From positions 558,001 to 622,000 of the forward strand of contig OZ240673.1 of the NCBI GenBank assembly GCA_965198755.1: 64,000 nt of DNA, given 5' to 3'. Source of the stretch: BOG-908 sp963692875. Its GTDB lineage: Bacteria; Pseudomonadota; Alphaproteobacteria; Acetobacterales; Acetobacteraceae. A program made the translations under genes and the position numbers. Positions 43,360 through 51,917 of the stretch are shown here, one piece after another; positions within the stretch are counted from its first letter, which is position 1; the number at the start of each line of letters is the position of its first letter. A model generated the notes under the pieces. It saw only the letters and a program-made list of their open reading frames with translations. It was not told where the DNA came from and ran no database searches.

Positions 43360-43488
43360 GCAAGCAGTTCTTTTTTGAAAAAAAGAACCAAAAAACTTTT
43401 GCTTCCGCTGTCGCGCGCTCACCGGAAAGAGCCGCGACAGCCGCAACAAAAGCTTTTTGCTTCTTTTTCTCGAAGAAGGCCTTGCTTC
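43360..43488. repeat. IR-A element copy 17 (full, symmetric core)
   Basis: GCAAGCAG start; left hairpin GTTCTTTTTTG/AAAAAAAGAAC; core CTGTCGCG/CGCGACAG; right arm AAAAGCTTTTTGCTTC with hairpin CTTCTTTTTCTC/GAAGAAGG shortened; GGCCTTGCTTCC end close to the cysK stop. Confidence 0.88.
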
Positions 43489-43492
43489 CTTT

Positions 43493-44485
43493 CTACCCCA
43501 ACCCCGCAAACAACCCCGTGGACAAATACCGCTCCGCAAACGACGGCACGATGCCCACGATCATCTTGCCCCTGTTCTCCTCCGCCCGCGCCAGCCCAAG
43601 TGCTACGTGCAGCATCCCGCCCGACGAAATCCCGATCGGCAGCCCCTCCGTCCGCGCGCAGCGCCGCGCCGCGGCGATCGACTCGCGTTCGGACACCGTC
43701 ACCACCTCGTCGATCTCCGCCATGTCCAGCACCGCGGGCTTGAACCCCGGCCCGATCCCCTGGATGCCGTGCGGCCCGGGCTCGTCGCCGGACAGCACGG
43801 CGCTCTCGCTCGGCTCCACTCCCACCATCCGCAAGCCGGGCCGGCGTGGCTTCAACGCGCGGCCCACGCCGGTCAGCGTGCCGCCGGTGCCCGCGCCGGC
43901 CACGACCAAATCCACCTGGCCGGCGGTGTCGGCCCAGATCTCCTCGGCCGTGGTGGCCGCGTGGATCGCCGGGTTGGCCGGGTTGTCGAACTGCTTCGGC
44001 ATCCAGGCGTGCGGCGTCCTGGCCACGATTTCCTCGGCGCGCGCGATGGCGCCGGCCATGCCCAGCTTCTGCGGCGTCAGCTCTACCTGGGCGTCCATCA
44101 GCCGCAGCATCCGCCGGCGCTCGATGCTGGCACTCTCCGGCATCGTCACGATCAGCCGGTAGCCGCGCGCCGCCGCCACGAAGGCCAGCGCGATGCCGGT
44201 GTTGCCGCTGGTCGGCTCCACCAGCACGGACACCCCGGGCGTGATCTCGCCGGCCTGCTCGGCGGCGTCCACCATGCCCAGCCCGATACGGTCCTTCACC
44301 GAGGCGAGCGGGTTGAAGAACTCCAGCTTCAGCATGAGGTCGGCCACCAGGCCATCCTCCGCCGTCAGCCTGGGCAGCCGCACCAGCGGCGTTCCCCCCA
44401 CCGTCTGCAGCACACTATCGTATATGCGGCCCCTGGGCTCGGCCACGGCGAAGACAGGGTCGCGCGGCGCTATTCGGTTGGACAT
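43493..44485 (-). CDS. cysK: Cysteine synthase (O-acetylserine sulfhydrylase)
   Basis: 330 aa fold-type II PLP enzyme that makes cysteine from O-acetylserine and sulfide. Schiff-base lysine in FNPLASVKDRIG, substrate loop VEPTSGNTGIALAF, phosphate-binding GAGTGGTLTGVG, and GISSGG. The ATG at 44483-44485 faces the Rrf2-type regulator gene across 96 bp. With cysG and cysI close by, this is a reductive sulfur-assimilation locus. Confidence 0.95.
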   Translation of the reverse strand: MSNRIAPRDPVFAVAEPRGRIYDSVLQTVGGTPLVRLPRLTAEDGLVADLMLKLEFFNPLASVKDRIGLGMVDAAEQAGEITPGVSVLVEPTSGNTGIALAFVAAARGYRLIVTMPESASIERRRMLRLMDAQVELTPQKLGMAGAIARAEEIVARTPHAWMPKQFDNPANPAIHAATTAEEIWADTAGQVDLVVAGAGTGGTLTGVGRALKPRRPGLRMVGVEPSESAVLSGDEPGPHGIQGIGPGFKPAVLDMAEIDEVVTVSERESIAAARRCARTEGLPIGISSGGMLHVALGLARAEENRGKMIVGIVPSFAERYLSTGLFAGLG

Positions 44486-44581
44486 GAGAACACCCCGGCG
44501 CGATGATGGAACGATGAAAAGCAGATCGGCGCGCCAACGGGGAGAGGGCCAGGACCACAGTGCCGGCCGCAAGCTGCAGGC

Positions 44582-45031
44582 ATGATCCTGCGCCGCGACC
44601 GCGGCATGCTCGCGGTGCTCATCATTCTTGACGTCGCCTTCCATGCCGGGCGCACCAGCACCGTCAGCGCGGCCGACATCGCCGAGCGCGCCGGCCTGGC
44701 CCGCCGCGGCATCGAGCCGCTGCTGCAGAACCTGTCTCGCTCGGGCCTGCTGGAGAGCATCCGCGGCCCGCGCGGCGGATACCGGCTGGGCCGCCCGCGC
44801 CGCGACATCCACCTCGACGAGGTCGTCCGCACGGCACTGTGTGAAGACCACCCGGCCGAAGACGGCCCGAAAGGCGACCTGCTGGAGAAGGTGGTCTTGC
44901 CGCTCTGGGGCGACCTTGACCGGGACCTCGCCACACGCCTGCGGGGCCTGACCCTGGAGGACCTGGTACGCCGGGCGGAGGGTGCCGGCCTGGCTCGGCC
45001 GTTGTCGGAGCCCATTACTTTCTCCATCTAA
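44582..45031 (+). CDS. Rrf2-family transcriptional regulator (CymR-like)
   Basis: 149 aa. N-terminal winged helix with VSAADIAERAGLARRGIEPL, LQNLSRSGLLESIRGPRGGY and RLGRPRRDIHLDEVV, the Rrf2 pattern. It has a single cysteine (ALCEDHP) and so lacks the three-Cys cluster site of IscR. Rrf2 proteins without the cluster next to cysK resemble CymR, the cysteine-metabolism repressor that works with CysK in Firmicutes; the position (divergent from cysK, upstream of cysI) suggests the same control here, which is inference. The TAA is part of IR-A copy 18. Confidence 0.88.
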   Translation: MILRRDRGMLAVLIILDVAFHAGRTSTVSAADIAERAGLARRGIEPLLQNLSRSGLLESIRGPRGGYRLGRPRRDIHLDEVVRTALCEDHPAEDGPKGDLLEKVVLPLWGDLDRDLATRLRGLTLEDLVRRAEGAGLARPLSEPITFSI

Positions 45032-45105
45032 GCAAGGCCTTCTTTTTTGGAAAAAAAAAGCAAAAAACTTTTGGGCGCGCTGGCGCGGACCGCTGAGGCA
45101 AGTGG
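45029..45105. repeat. IR-A element copy 18 (left half only)
   Basis: TAAGCAAGGCC start including the stop codon; hairpin CTTCTTTTTTGG/AAAAAAAAAG; CAAAAAACTTTTGGGCG, then CTGGCGCGGACC as a core remnant. No right arm before cysI at 45302; the remaining ~195 bp show no other feature. Confidence 0.82.
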
Positions 45106-45301
45106 CTCATTGGGACTCTCGGAAGCCGTTAACGCCGGTCTACATCCATGCCGCGTCCAACAGATATGCTCACCGGAGCCGTTGTTAATTGAGAACCGCG
45201 ATCCGATAACGTGGAAACAACCGCGCGACGCATTTTGGGCCTGGGAAACGCCCCCGCCCTCTCCACCTAAGCGAGCTTGACGCCCGCGCCCGAGGCCCCG
45301 C

Positions 45302-47002
45302 ATGACCGCAAAACTCTCCGCCGTCGAGACACTGAAGACCGAAAGCCACTGCTTGCGCGGAACGCTGGCGGCCGAGCTGGCCGAAGGCGGCATCCAGGTC
45401 AGCGAGGACGCCTACCAGCTGCTGAAATTTCACGGCAGCTACGAGCAGTTCGACCGCGACACCGCCACCGACCGCAAGCAGCACGGGCTGGAAAAGGAGT
45501 ACCAGTTCATGCTCCGCTGCCGCATGCCCGGCGGCCGCATGACTACCGCGCAGTACCTTTATTTCGACCGCCTGGCCGACACCCGCGCCAACGGCTCCAT
45601 CCGCATCACCGTCCGCCAAGGCATCCAGTTCCACGGCATCCTCAAGGGCGACCTCAAGCCTGCCATTGCCGACATCAACCACACGCTGCTGACCACCATG
45701 TCCGCCTGCGGCGACGTGGTGCGCAACATCATGGCCAGCCCTTCGCCGCATCATGACGCCCGCCAGGCCCGCATCGAAGCCGACGCGCGCATGCTGTCCG
45801 AGCACCTCAAGCCGAAATCGCGTGCTTACTACGAGATCTTTCTCGACGAGGCGCCCAGCGGCGACGCCGAGGAAGAGGAACCGCTCTACGGCCCGACCTA
45901 CCTGCCGCGCAAGTTCAAGGTCGGCATCACCCACGAGGCCGACAACACCATCGACGTGCTGACCAACGACCTCGGCATCGTCGCCAAGTTCGAGGGCGAC
46001 ACGCTGCTCGGCTACAACATCGCCGTCGGCGGCGGGCTGGGGATGACCCACAACAACGCCCGCACCTATCCGCGGCTGGCCACCCCCATCGCCTTCGTCG
46101 GCCCGGACGACCTGATCCCGATGGTCGAAGCCGTGATCAAGCTGCAGCGCGACAACGGCGACCGCACCAACCGCCGACGCGCCCGGCTGAAATACGTGGT
46201 GGACGACCGCGGCCTGCCCTGGGTGCGCGAGACGCTGACCGGGTATTACGGCCGTCCGTTCGAGGACGCTCGGCCGATGAAGCTCGAAGTGCCCGACCTG
46301 CTCGGCTGGCACGAGCAGGGCGACGGCAAGCTCTGGCTCGGCATACCGGTGGCGGCCGGCCGCATCGTCGATGGCGGCCACACGCAGCGCTGCGGCAACC
46401 GCCTGCGTACCGCTTTGCGCCAAATCGGCGAACGCTTCGCGCCGAACTACATCATGACGCCGCAGCAGGACGTGATCCTGTCTGATATCGCGCCCGCCCA
46501 TCGCCCCGCCATCGACGCGCTGCTCGCCGAGCACCACGTCGCAACCGCCGAGACGCTCTCGCCGATGGCGCAGTACGCGCTGTCCTGCCCGGCGCTGCCG
46601 ACCTGCGGCCTGGCGCTGACCGAGGCAGAGCGCATGCACCCCGAAATCGTCGGTGGCATCGACGCGCTGCTCGCGTTGCACAACCTGCAGGACCGCCGGA
46701 TCAGCGTGCGCATCACCGGCTGCCCGAACGGCTGCGCGCGCACCTATGCCGGCGACATCGGCATCGTCGGCCGCATGCCTGGCTTCTACGCGATCTACGT
46801 CGGCGGCGACTTCGAAGGCACGCGACTCAGTTTCAAGCTGCGCGAAAAGGTGGCGCATGCCGAGGTGATCAGCACGTTCGATCCGTTGTTCGCTGCTTGG
46901 TCCGCCAGCGAGGTTTCCGGTGAAGGGTTCGGGGATTTCTGCAACCGGTTGGGGCGGGAGGCCGTGGCTGGATTGTTGCCGGAGGCGAGGTCGGCAGCGT
47001 AA
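45302..47002 (+). CDS. cysI: Assimilatory sulfite reductase hemoprotein subunit
   Basis: 566 aa. It reduces sulfite to sulfide using siroheme and a [4Fe-4S] cluster. Cluster cysteines: LSCPALPTCGLALTEAER and TGCPNGCARTYAGDIGIVG. Also RITVRQGIQFHGILKGDLK (substrate Arg), DVVRNIMASPSP and TLTGYYGRPF. These match CysI rather than ferredoxin-nitrite reductase. GAGG about 6 nt before the ATG. No cysJ flavoprotein gene is adjacent, so the electron donor is encoded elsewhere. The TAA stop lies in IR-A copy 19. Confidence 0.95.
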   Translation: MTAKLSAVETLKTESHCLRGTLAAELAEGGIQVSEDAYQLLKFHGSYEQFDRDTATDRKQHGLEKEYQFMLRCRMPGGRMTTAQYLYFDRLADTRANGSIRITVRQGIQFHGILKGDLKPAIADINHTLLTTMSACGDVVRNIMASPSPHHDARQARIEADARMLSEHLKPKSRAYYEIFLDEAPSGDAEEEEPLYGPTYLPRKFKVGITHEADNTIDVLTNDLGIVAKFEGDTLLGYNIAVGGGLGMTHNNARTYPRLATPIAFVGPDDLIPMVEAVIKLQRDNGDRTNRRRARLKYVVDDRGLPWVRETLTGYYGRPFEDARPMKLEVPDLLGWHEQGDGKLWLGIPVAAGRIVDGGHTQRCGNRLRTALRQIGERFAPNYIMTPQQDVILSDIAPAHRPAIDALLAEHHVATAETLSPMAQYALSCPALPTCGLALTEAERMHPEIVGGIDALLALHNLQDRRISVRITGCPNGCARTYAGDIGIVGRMPGFYAIYVGGDFEGTRLSFKLREKVAHAEVISTFDPLFAAWSASEVSGEGFGDFCNRLGREAVAGLLPEARSAA

Positions 47003-47152
47003 GGCAAGCAAGCGGTTCTTTTTTGAAAAAAAGAACCAAAAAACTTTTGTCTCCGTCGGGTGTGCCGTGGTGAGGCGTGTCGTTTCAGCTTCCCGCGACA
47101 GCCGGAACAAAAGCTTTTTGCTTCTTTTTCTCGAAAAAGAAGGCCTTGCTTA
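47000..47152. repeat. IR-A element copy 19 (full, long core)
   Basis: TAAGGCAAGCAAGCGG start with the cysI stop; hairpin GGTTCTTTTTTG/AAAAAAAGAACC; long asymmetric core GTCGGGTGTGCCGTGGTGAGG...CCGCGACAG; right hairpin GCTTCTTTTTC/GAAAAAGAAG; GGCCTTGCTTA end providing the TAA of the opposing gene. It supplies both convergent stops. Confidence 0.92.
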
Positions 47153-50100
47153 CTTTTGCGCAGCACCCCCCAGCCGGTACACATCGATCCGCCCATCGTA
47201 CGTCGGCACCAGCAAGCGTCCGTCAGCAACGACCGGCGGGCAGAACTTGCTGTAGCTAAACCCGGCCTGTTCCCAGAGTAGCTGCAGGGTTGCCGGTCCA
47301 CCGGGCGATGGCGCGAAATTAGCCGCATCGTAGGCGCGTACGACGCCAGCCACCGGATCGGTATTTGCGTCGCCGTTCAGCGGCGCAGTTCCCCAGACAA
47401 CGCCATCGTCTTTCCCGTTGGCCGACAACGTGAGCATGCCGCCGGGCATGCCGCCGAGGCTGCCCGCATCGAGTGCCAGCGCAGCCGAAGCGACAGCCGC
47501 GCCTTGCGCGAGCAGCGCTGTGCGTCCGGTTGGCGCCATCGCGAAAGCGCGCAACCGAGCGTTTTCGCCCCACGCGAACAACATGCCGCCATGCGACGCG
47601 CTCTGCCAATAGACCGGTGAGCCGTGCAGGTGGTGCGTCTTGAGGCCAGGCTGCGGCTTGAAGTCCAGGTTGCCGGATGGCGTCGCACCGGCGTAGGCCG
47701 GGTTGGCGGTGTCGGGGTCGTAGGTCAGGAACACCGGTGGTGCGAGGAGTTTTGACAGGTTGCCGACGCTGCGGCCCATGTCGTCGCGGTGCACCGCGTA
47801 CAGCACGCCGTCTTTGCCGGCGCCCAGCACCAGACCCGTCTCCGGCGGCAGCACGGGGCCGCTGGAGCCCAAATCCTGGTCCGCGTAATCGTAGCCGCGG
47901 CGGAACGGCATCACCTCCGGGATGGTCCAGTCGTGGCGGTCCGTGTCGCGAAACGGCGTGAACCAGTCGGCGAGATCGAGCGAGGTGCCGCGTGCAGTGT
48001 TGTGCAGGGCGAGGCGCACGAAACTTTCCGCGTGGTCGGTGCTGCCGTTGAAGTCGATAGTAGTACCGTTCGCGCGGACCAGGTAGCCGCCGTTGGAGGT
48101 CAGCGCGTAGACGTTGCCGGACTCGTCGGCCGAGAGGCCTTGCGCGCCCTGCCAGATGCCGCCGCCGAAACTGCTTGGCGTAGGCGTCCAGGCGCCTGCC
48201 TGATGCCAGTCGTCGACGTCGAAGGCGACCACCCAGCCGTGATGGCCGAGCGTTGCGTCCGGCTGCGACGGCGGCTCGTCGTCGCCGGTGGTGGCGACGT
48301 AGAGGATTTTGTGATGAAGCGGAGGAGCCGGCGCGCCGGAGAGCGGCACCAGCAGCAGGGCTGCACGCTGCTTCTGCACCTGGCTGAGCGAGACGGTCTG
48401 CCCGGCGGCGTTGACCACCGACGCCTGCACCGGCAGCGGCTGCGTCTTGCCTGGCGGCGGCGCGCCATCGCTCAGGCGGAGCGCGTTGAGGTGGAGCTGG
48501 CGGTCGCCATGCGCGTCGACGACCCAGTCCACCGCGTAGATCAACCCTGCGTCGCGGTCGATCACCGGCGTGCTGAGGATGCCGAAGGAGCGGTTGATTC
48601 CGTAGACGTCCACCGCGTCGCCTTGTGCCGGCAGGAACGGCGCGCCGAGCGAGACCGGGTGCGGCCAGAGTGCGGTGCCGCTGTCCGCGTCGAATGCCCA
48701 GACATGGTTCGACATGGAGAAGGCGTAGACCACATCGTGTGTTTTGCCGTCCGGCATGGTGACGCCGGGGACGTAGAGCGGCTGCGCTTCGATGCGTGGG
48801 TCGTCGCCGGCGAGCACGAGGGAGAACGCGCGGGTGAGGCCGTGCGCGCGGATCGCGTCGGGGGTCAGCACGCGCTCGGCGGTGTTCGCACCGGTGCGGC
48901 CGTTGTCGTACGAGCGTGTGAGCACGGCGTGCTTGGGCCCGTCTTGCGGAGATGCGGCGCGCGCCGGTGCGCCGCGCTGCAGACCGCCCGTCCCAGCCGT
49001 TGCGCCGCAGGCCTGCGGCGATGCGGTGAGGTCGATCAGCTTGAGGTATTGTGCCTCGAAGGGCGCCGTCGCCCAGCCGGACTCCTCGGTGGGACGGCCG
49101 TTGAGAGACACGTAGATGCCCTGCCGCAGCAGATCGGCACCCGTGATGCCGCCAGGCCACAGGCAGGTTTTACGCGTGTCCGCGTTGGTGGCGGCGATGT
49201 TGCTGACCTGGTAGCGGTGGTTACGGCGGATGCCGAACATGTTGGTAGCGCCGAACGGCACGTCCACGTTGAAGCCGCGTTCTGGCGGCGTGGCGCTCGC
49301 CGATGCCGGGGCTAGGTTGACAAAGGCGAACACCACGTCGGTGTTGGCCGCCTCACCGCCGGGCTGCGCGGTCTTGCCGACGGCGAAGATGTTGTCTGCT
49401 GTGCCACCACCCAGCAGGCCGAGCGGCGCGCTCCACTTGCTGCGCAACGCGGCGCTCGCCGCACGCGCGTGCGACACTGCCGTGTAGAAGGCGAGCAGGT
49501 GGTGCGCGTCGCCGTCGCGGCGGTCGAGCTGGCGCCACAGCGGCATCATGGAGTTGTAAGTCAGGAACTGCGGGATCGGCTTGTGAAAGTTCGGGTCCGT
49601 CTCGTAGCGGTCGTAGCCGAACGACGCACCGGCGGACGGGTCGGATGCGCCGGACGGCGGCACGATGGTGCCGGCCAGCCCCAGTTCCTGTCCCGGGAAG
49701 ATCAGCGTGGCGCCATACATCGCGCTGTTCACGGCAAAGCGGAGTGCGCCCTGGTAGGGGTCGCGGTAGCTGTCCTCGTCCTGCGACGTGGTGTTGAGCA
49801 GGATCGGCGCGTCGCCATAGAAGCTGCGCGTAGCAAACACGTTATGCAGGTCTGTCGCGGTGGTGGCACCGTGCAGGTCGCTGACCAGGCTGTCGTTGAG
49901 GATGTCGAAATGCCTGGCGGAACGGTAGCCGACATGCCCGCCGTCGAGGCTCTCGGCCATGAACACGAAATCCCACCGGCGCGCCCGCGTGCGATTGACG
50001 ATGTACTCCCACGCCTGCGGCGGCAGCCCCTGTGCGAAATCGGCACGCAACCCGGTGATGCCGCCCTGAACGGACAACGCTGCGTGCTGGCGATTGCTTG

Positions 50101-51484
50101 GGTAGCCGGTCTGGTCGAGCCAAAACTGAAGGTAGTCGCCAAAGTAGCGCCACAGCGATTGCGTGATCTGGTCGAAATGGCCAGCGCTGTGGCCGCGCAA
50201 GGCATCATCGCCCGCGCTGTGGTCGAACCAGTCACCTTCGTTCTGGTAGGCGCCCGCATCGGCCTGGTTCGGCACCAGGGCTGCGTAGCGGCCGAAATAA
50301 AGGTCGGCGACGTCGGTCCACTTGCCGAAATCGAAGCGGTCGGGCGCGTCCGCCACGGCCGCGGCGGTGTCCGCCCGCATGTCGTACTCCCCGGCGCGCG
50401 AGAACACACGCGCTTCCACCGTGCTGATCGGCGTGGTGGCCGGCGTGGCGGCATCCGCCCAATAGCGTACGCCGGCCGGCGCCAGCTCCACGTCCTGCGC
50501 AGCGTGGTTGAATGGCACGTCGAGGAACAGGCCTATGCCCTTGGTTGCTGCATTCCGCGCGAACGTCTGGAACTCGGCCATCGCCTGCGCACGGCCTGAA
50601 GCGGTGTCGTTCCCGGCCATGCTTGCGCCCGGATGGAGGCCCGACGCCATCAGCGGCATCACGGAGAAGTAGTTCTTCACCGCGTACGGGCTGCCGAGCT
50701 CGAAGGGTTGGCCGGTGGCGGGATCCGTCAGACGGCCGGCGATGCCGCGCGGATGGATCGGCTGCAACCACAGCGCGTTGACGCCCAGCATCTGCAGGTA
50801 GTCGAGGCTGAAACGCGCGCCCGTGGCGGACGCTGCGGCCGACATCGCGGCGAACGTGCCACGTTGCGCAGGCGCCGTGCCGCTCGCAGCGATCGTCAAC
50901 GGATTGGCTTCGTACAGCTGGACGTCGCGCGCCTTGGCGGGCGAGACGACGATTGCGAAGTCGCGCTTGAGGATGCCGGGCGCGCTGGCCTCGTCGTTGT
51001 ACCAATGCCAGGTGCCGGCAGGATCGTTGGCCAGACGGTAGCGTGCAGTGAGGCGGTATGCGCCGGTCTTGCTGACCGGCAAGGTGACCTGGTAGCCGCC
51101 CTGCACCTGCCGCATCCTGACAGCGTGGTAGTAGTGATGCTCGTCACCTGCAGCGATCGTGTTACCCGCGGGCGGGCTGATGCCCTCCTCCACGCTTTCA
51201 GCATCGACCATGACGGTCGCGAAGTCGCGCCGATCGAGGTTGGTGAAAATCTCGGCCTCGGCGACGTTGCTGACTTGCGGATCGAAGAAAAGGGTGATCG
51301 GGACAGCTTCGTGAGCGAGCTCGTTGATGAAAAGGTGGGACGTGCCGTAATCAGCCTCGACCTCACCGGTGCTGCGGTTTGCTGACGCAGGCGAGACACG
51401 CAGGCTGGAGCCGTACGCTGGAAACATCGGCGCGAGGAAAGCAGCCAAGCACAGCAGGCACCAGGCAACACACTTTGCCGGCAT
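47150..51484 (-). CDS. Secreted GH13 amylase-family / PQQ-like beta-propeller fusion protein
   Basis: 1444 aa with a signal peptide (MPAKCVAWCLLCLAAFLAPM, then FPAYG); GGAGG 5 nt before the ATG. Residues ~30-220 form beta-rich domains. Residues ~225-700 are a GH13 barrel: LGVNALWLQPIHP, region I FLDVPFNHAAQD, region II GLRADFAQ (nucleophile Asp), region III FVFMAESLDGG (acid Glu), region IV LLNTTSQDED. After a linker, residues ~880-1444 start with SYDNGRTGANTAERVLTPDA, the opening typical of PQQ-like beta-propellers, and contain blades such as YAFSMSNHVWAFDADSGTAL and NVYALTSNGGYLVRANG. A polysaccharide-active enzyme joined to a propeller is unusual. TAA is given by IR-A copy 19. Confidence 0.82.
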   Translation of the reverse strand: MPAKCVAWCLLCLAAFLAPMFPAYGSSLRVSPASANRSTGEVEADYGTSHLFINELAHEAVPITLFFDPQVSNVAEAEIFTNLDRRDFATVMVDAESVEEGISPPAGNTIAAGDEHHYYHAVRMRQVQGGYQVTLPVSKTGAYRLTARYRLANDPAGTWHWYNDEASAPGILKRDFAIVVSPAKARDVQLYEANPLTIAASGTAPAQRGTFAAMSAAASATGARFSLDYLQMLGVNALWLQPIHPRGIAGRLTDPATGQPFELGSPYAVKNYFSVMPLMASGLHPGASMAGNDTASGRAQAMAEFQTFARNAATKGIGLFLDVPFNHAAQDVELAPAGVRYWADAATPATTPISTVEARVFSRAGEYDMRADTAAAVADAPDRFDFGKWTDVADLYFGRYAALVPNQADAGAYQNEGDWFDHSAGDDALRGHSAGHFDQITQSLWRYFGDYLQFWLDQTGYPSNRQHAALSVQGGITGLRADFAQGLPPQAWEYIVNRTRARRWDFVFMAESLDGGHVGYRSARHFDILNDSLVSDLHGATTATDLHNVFATRSFYGDAPILLNTTSQDEDSYRDPYQGALRFAVNSAMYGATLIFPGQELGLAGTIVPPSGASDPSAGASFGYDRYETDPNFHKPIPQFLTYNSMMPLWRQLDRRDGDAHHLLAFYTAVSHARAASAALRSKWSAPLGLLGGGTADNIFAVGKTAQPGGEAANTDVVFAFVNLAPASASATPPERGFNVDVPFGATNMFGIRRNHRYQVSNIAATNADTRKTCLWPGGITGADLLRQGIYVSLNGRPTEESGWATAPFEAQYLKLIDLTASPQACGATAGTGGLQRGAPARAASPQDGPKHAVLTRSYDNGRTGANTAERVLTPDAIRAHGLTRAFSLVLAGDDPRIEAQPLYVPGVTMPDGKTHDVVYAFSMSNHVWAFDADSGTALWPHPVSLGAPFLPAQGDAVDVYGINRSFGILSTPVIDRDAGLIYAVDWVVDAHGDRQLHLNALRLSDGAPPPGKTQPLPVQASVVNAAGQTVSLSQVQKQRAALLLVPLSGAPAPPLHHKILYVATTGDDEPPSQPDATLGHHGWVVAFDVDDWHQAGAWTPTPSSFGGGIWQGAQGLSADESGNVYALTSNGGYLVRANGTTIDFNGSTDHAESFVRLALHNTARGTSLDLADWFTPFRDTDRHDWTIPEVMPFRRGYDYADQDLGSSGPVLPPETGLVLGAGKDGVLYAVHRDDMGRSVGNLSKLLAPPVFLTYDPDTANPAYAGATPSGNLDFKPQPGLKTHHLHGSPVYWQSASHGGMLFAWGENARLRAFAMAPTGRTALLAQGAAVASAALALDAGSLGGMPGGMLTLSANGKDDGVVWGTAPLNGDANTDPVAGVVRAYDAANFAPSPGGPATLQLLWEQAGFSYSKFCPPVVADGRLLVPTYDGRIDVYRLGGAAQK

Positions 51485-51917
51485 GAACCCTCCGTTGATG
51501 TATGATGTAGTAATAGATGGAACAGTCAGCGCTCGAGGGCAGGCATGTTGCGGCAACTGCGCCAAGCTGGGCAAGGTGTTTTCGCGTTCTCACGCGAACG
51601 GCCTGTAGATCAAGGTTTCGGAACGCAAGGGAAGCGCTCGCTTCGGAAAGAACTTGCCTCAGACTATAGAGTGTAGAAGCAGAACCTGGACTGACTGCCT
51701 GTTGGTGTACTCTGACAAGGAAAGCAAGCGCATCTTTTTCGAGAAAAAGAAGCAAAAAGCTTTTGCGCGCGCTGTCGCGGACAGCTGAAACACCACGCGT
51801 CACCACGGCACACCCGACGGGAACAAAAGTTTTTTGGTTCTTTTTTCAAAAAAGAACTGCTTGCCTTGCCTGAACAAAGTTCAAACCAAAACCTGTCGTC
51901 TCGCCCAGCCACAAACC
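51485..51917. other. Region between the two GH13 genes
   Basis: 433 bp. It contains IR-A copy 20 (51724-51869) and about 235 bp upstream of the fusion gene, lower in GC and probably carrying its promoter. I see no gene. Confidence 0.5.
51724..51869. repeat. IR-A element copy 20 (full, long core, reversed)
   Basis: GCAAGCGCATC start; left hairpin TCTTTTTC/GAAAAAGA; core CTGTCGCGGACAG...CACGGCACACCCGACGG, the reverse complement of the core type in copies 19 and 23; right hairpin GGTTCTTTTTTC/AAAAAAGAAC; GCTTGCCTTGCC end. Confidence 0.9.
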
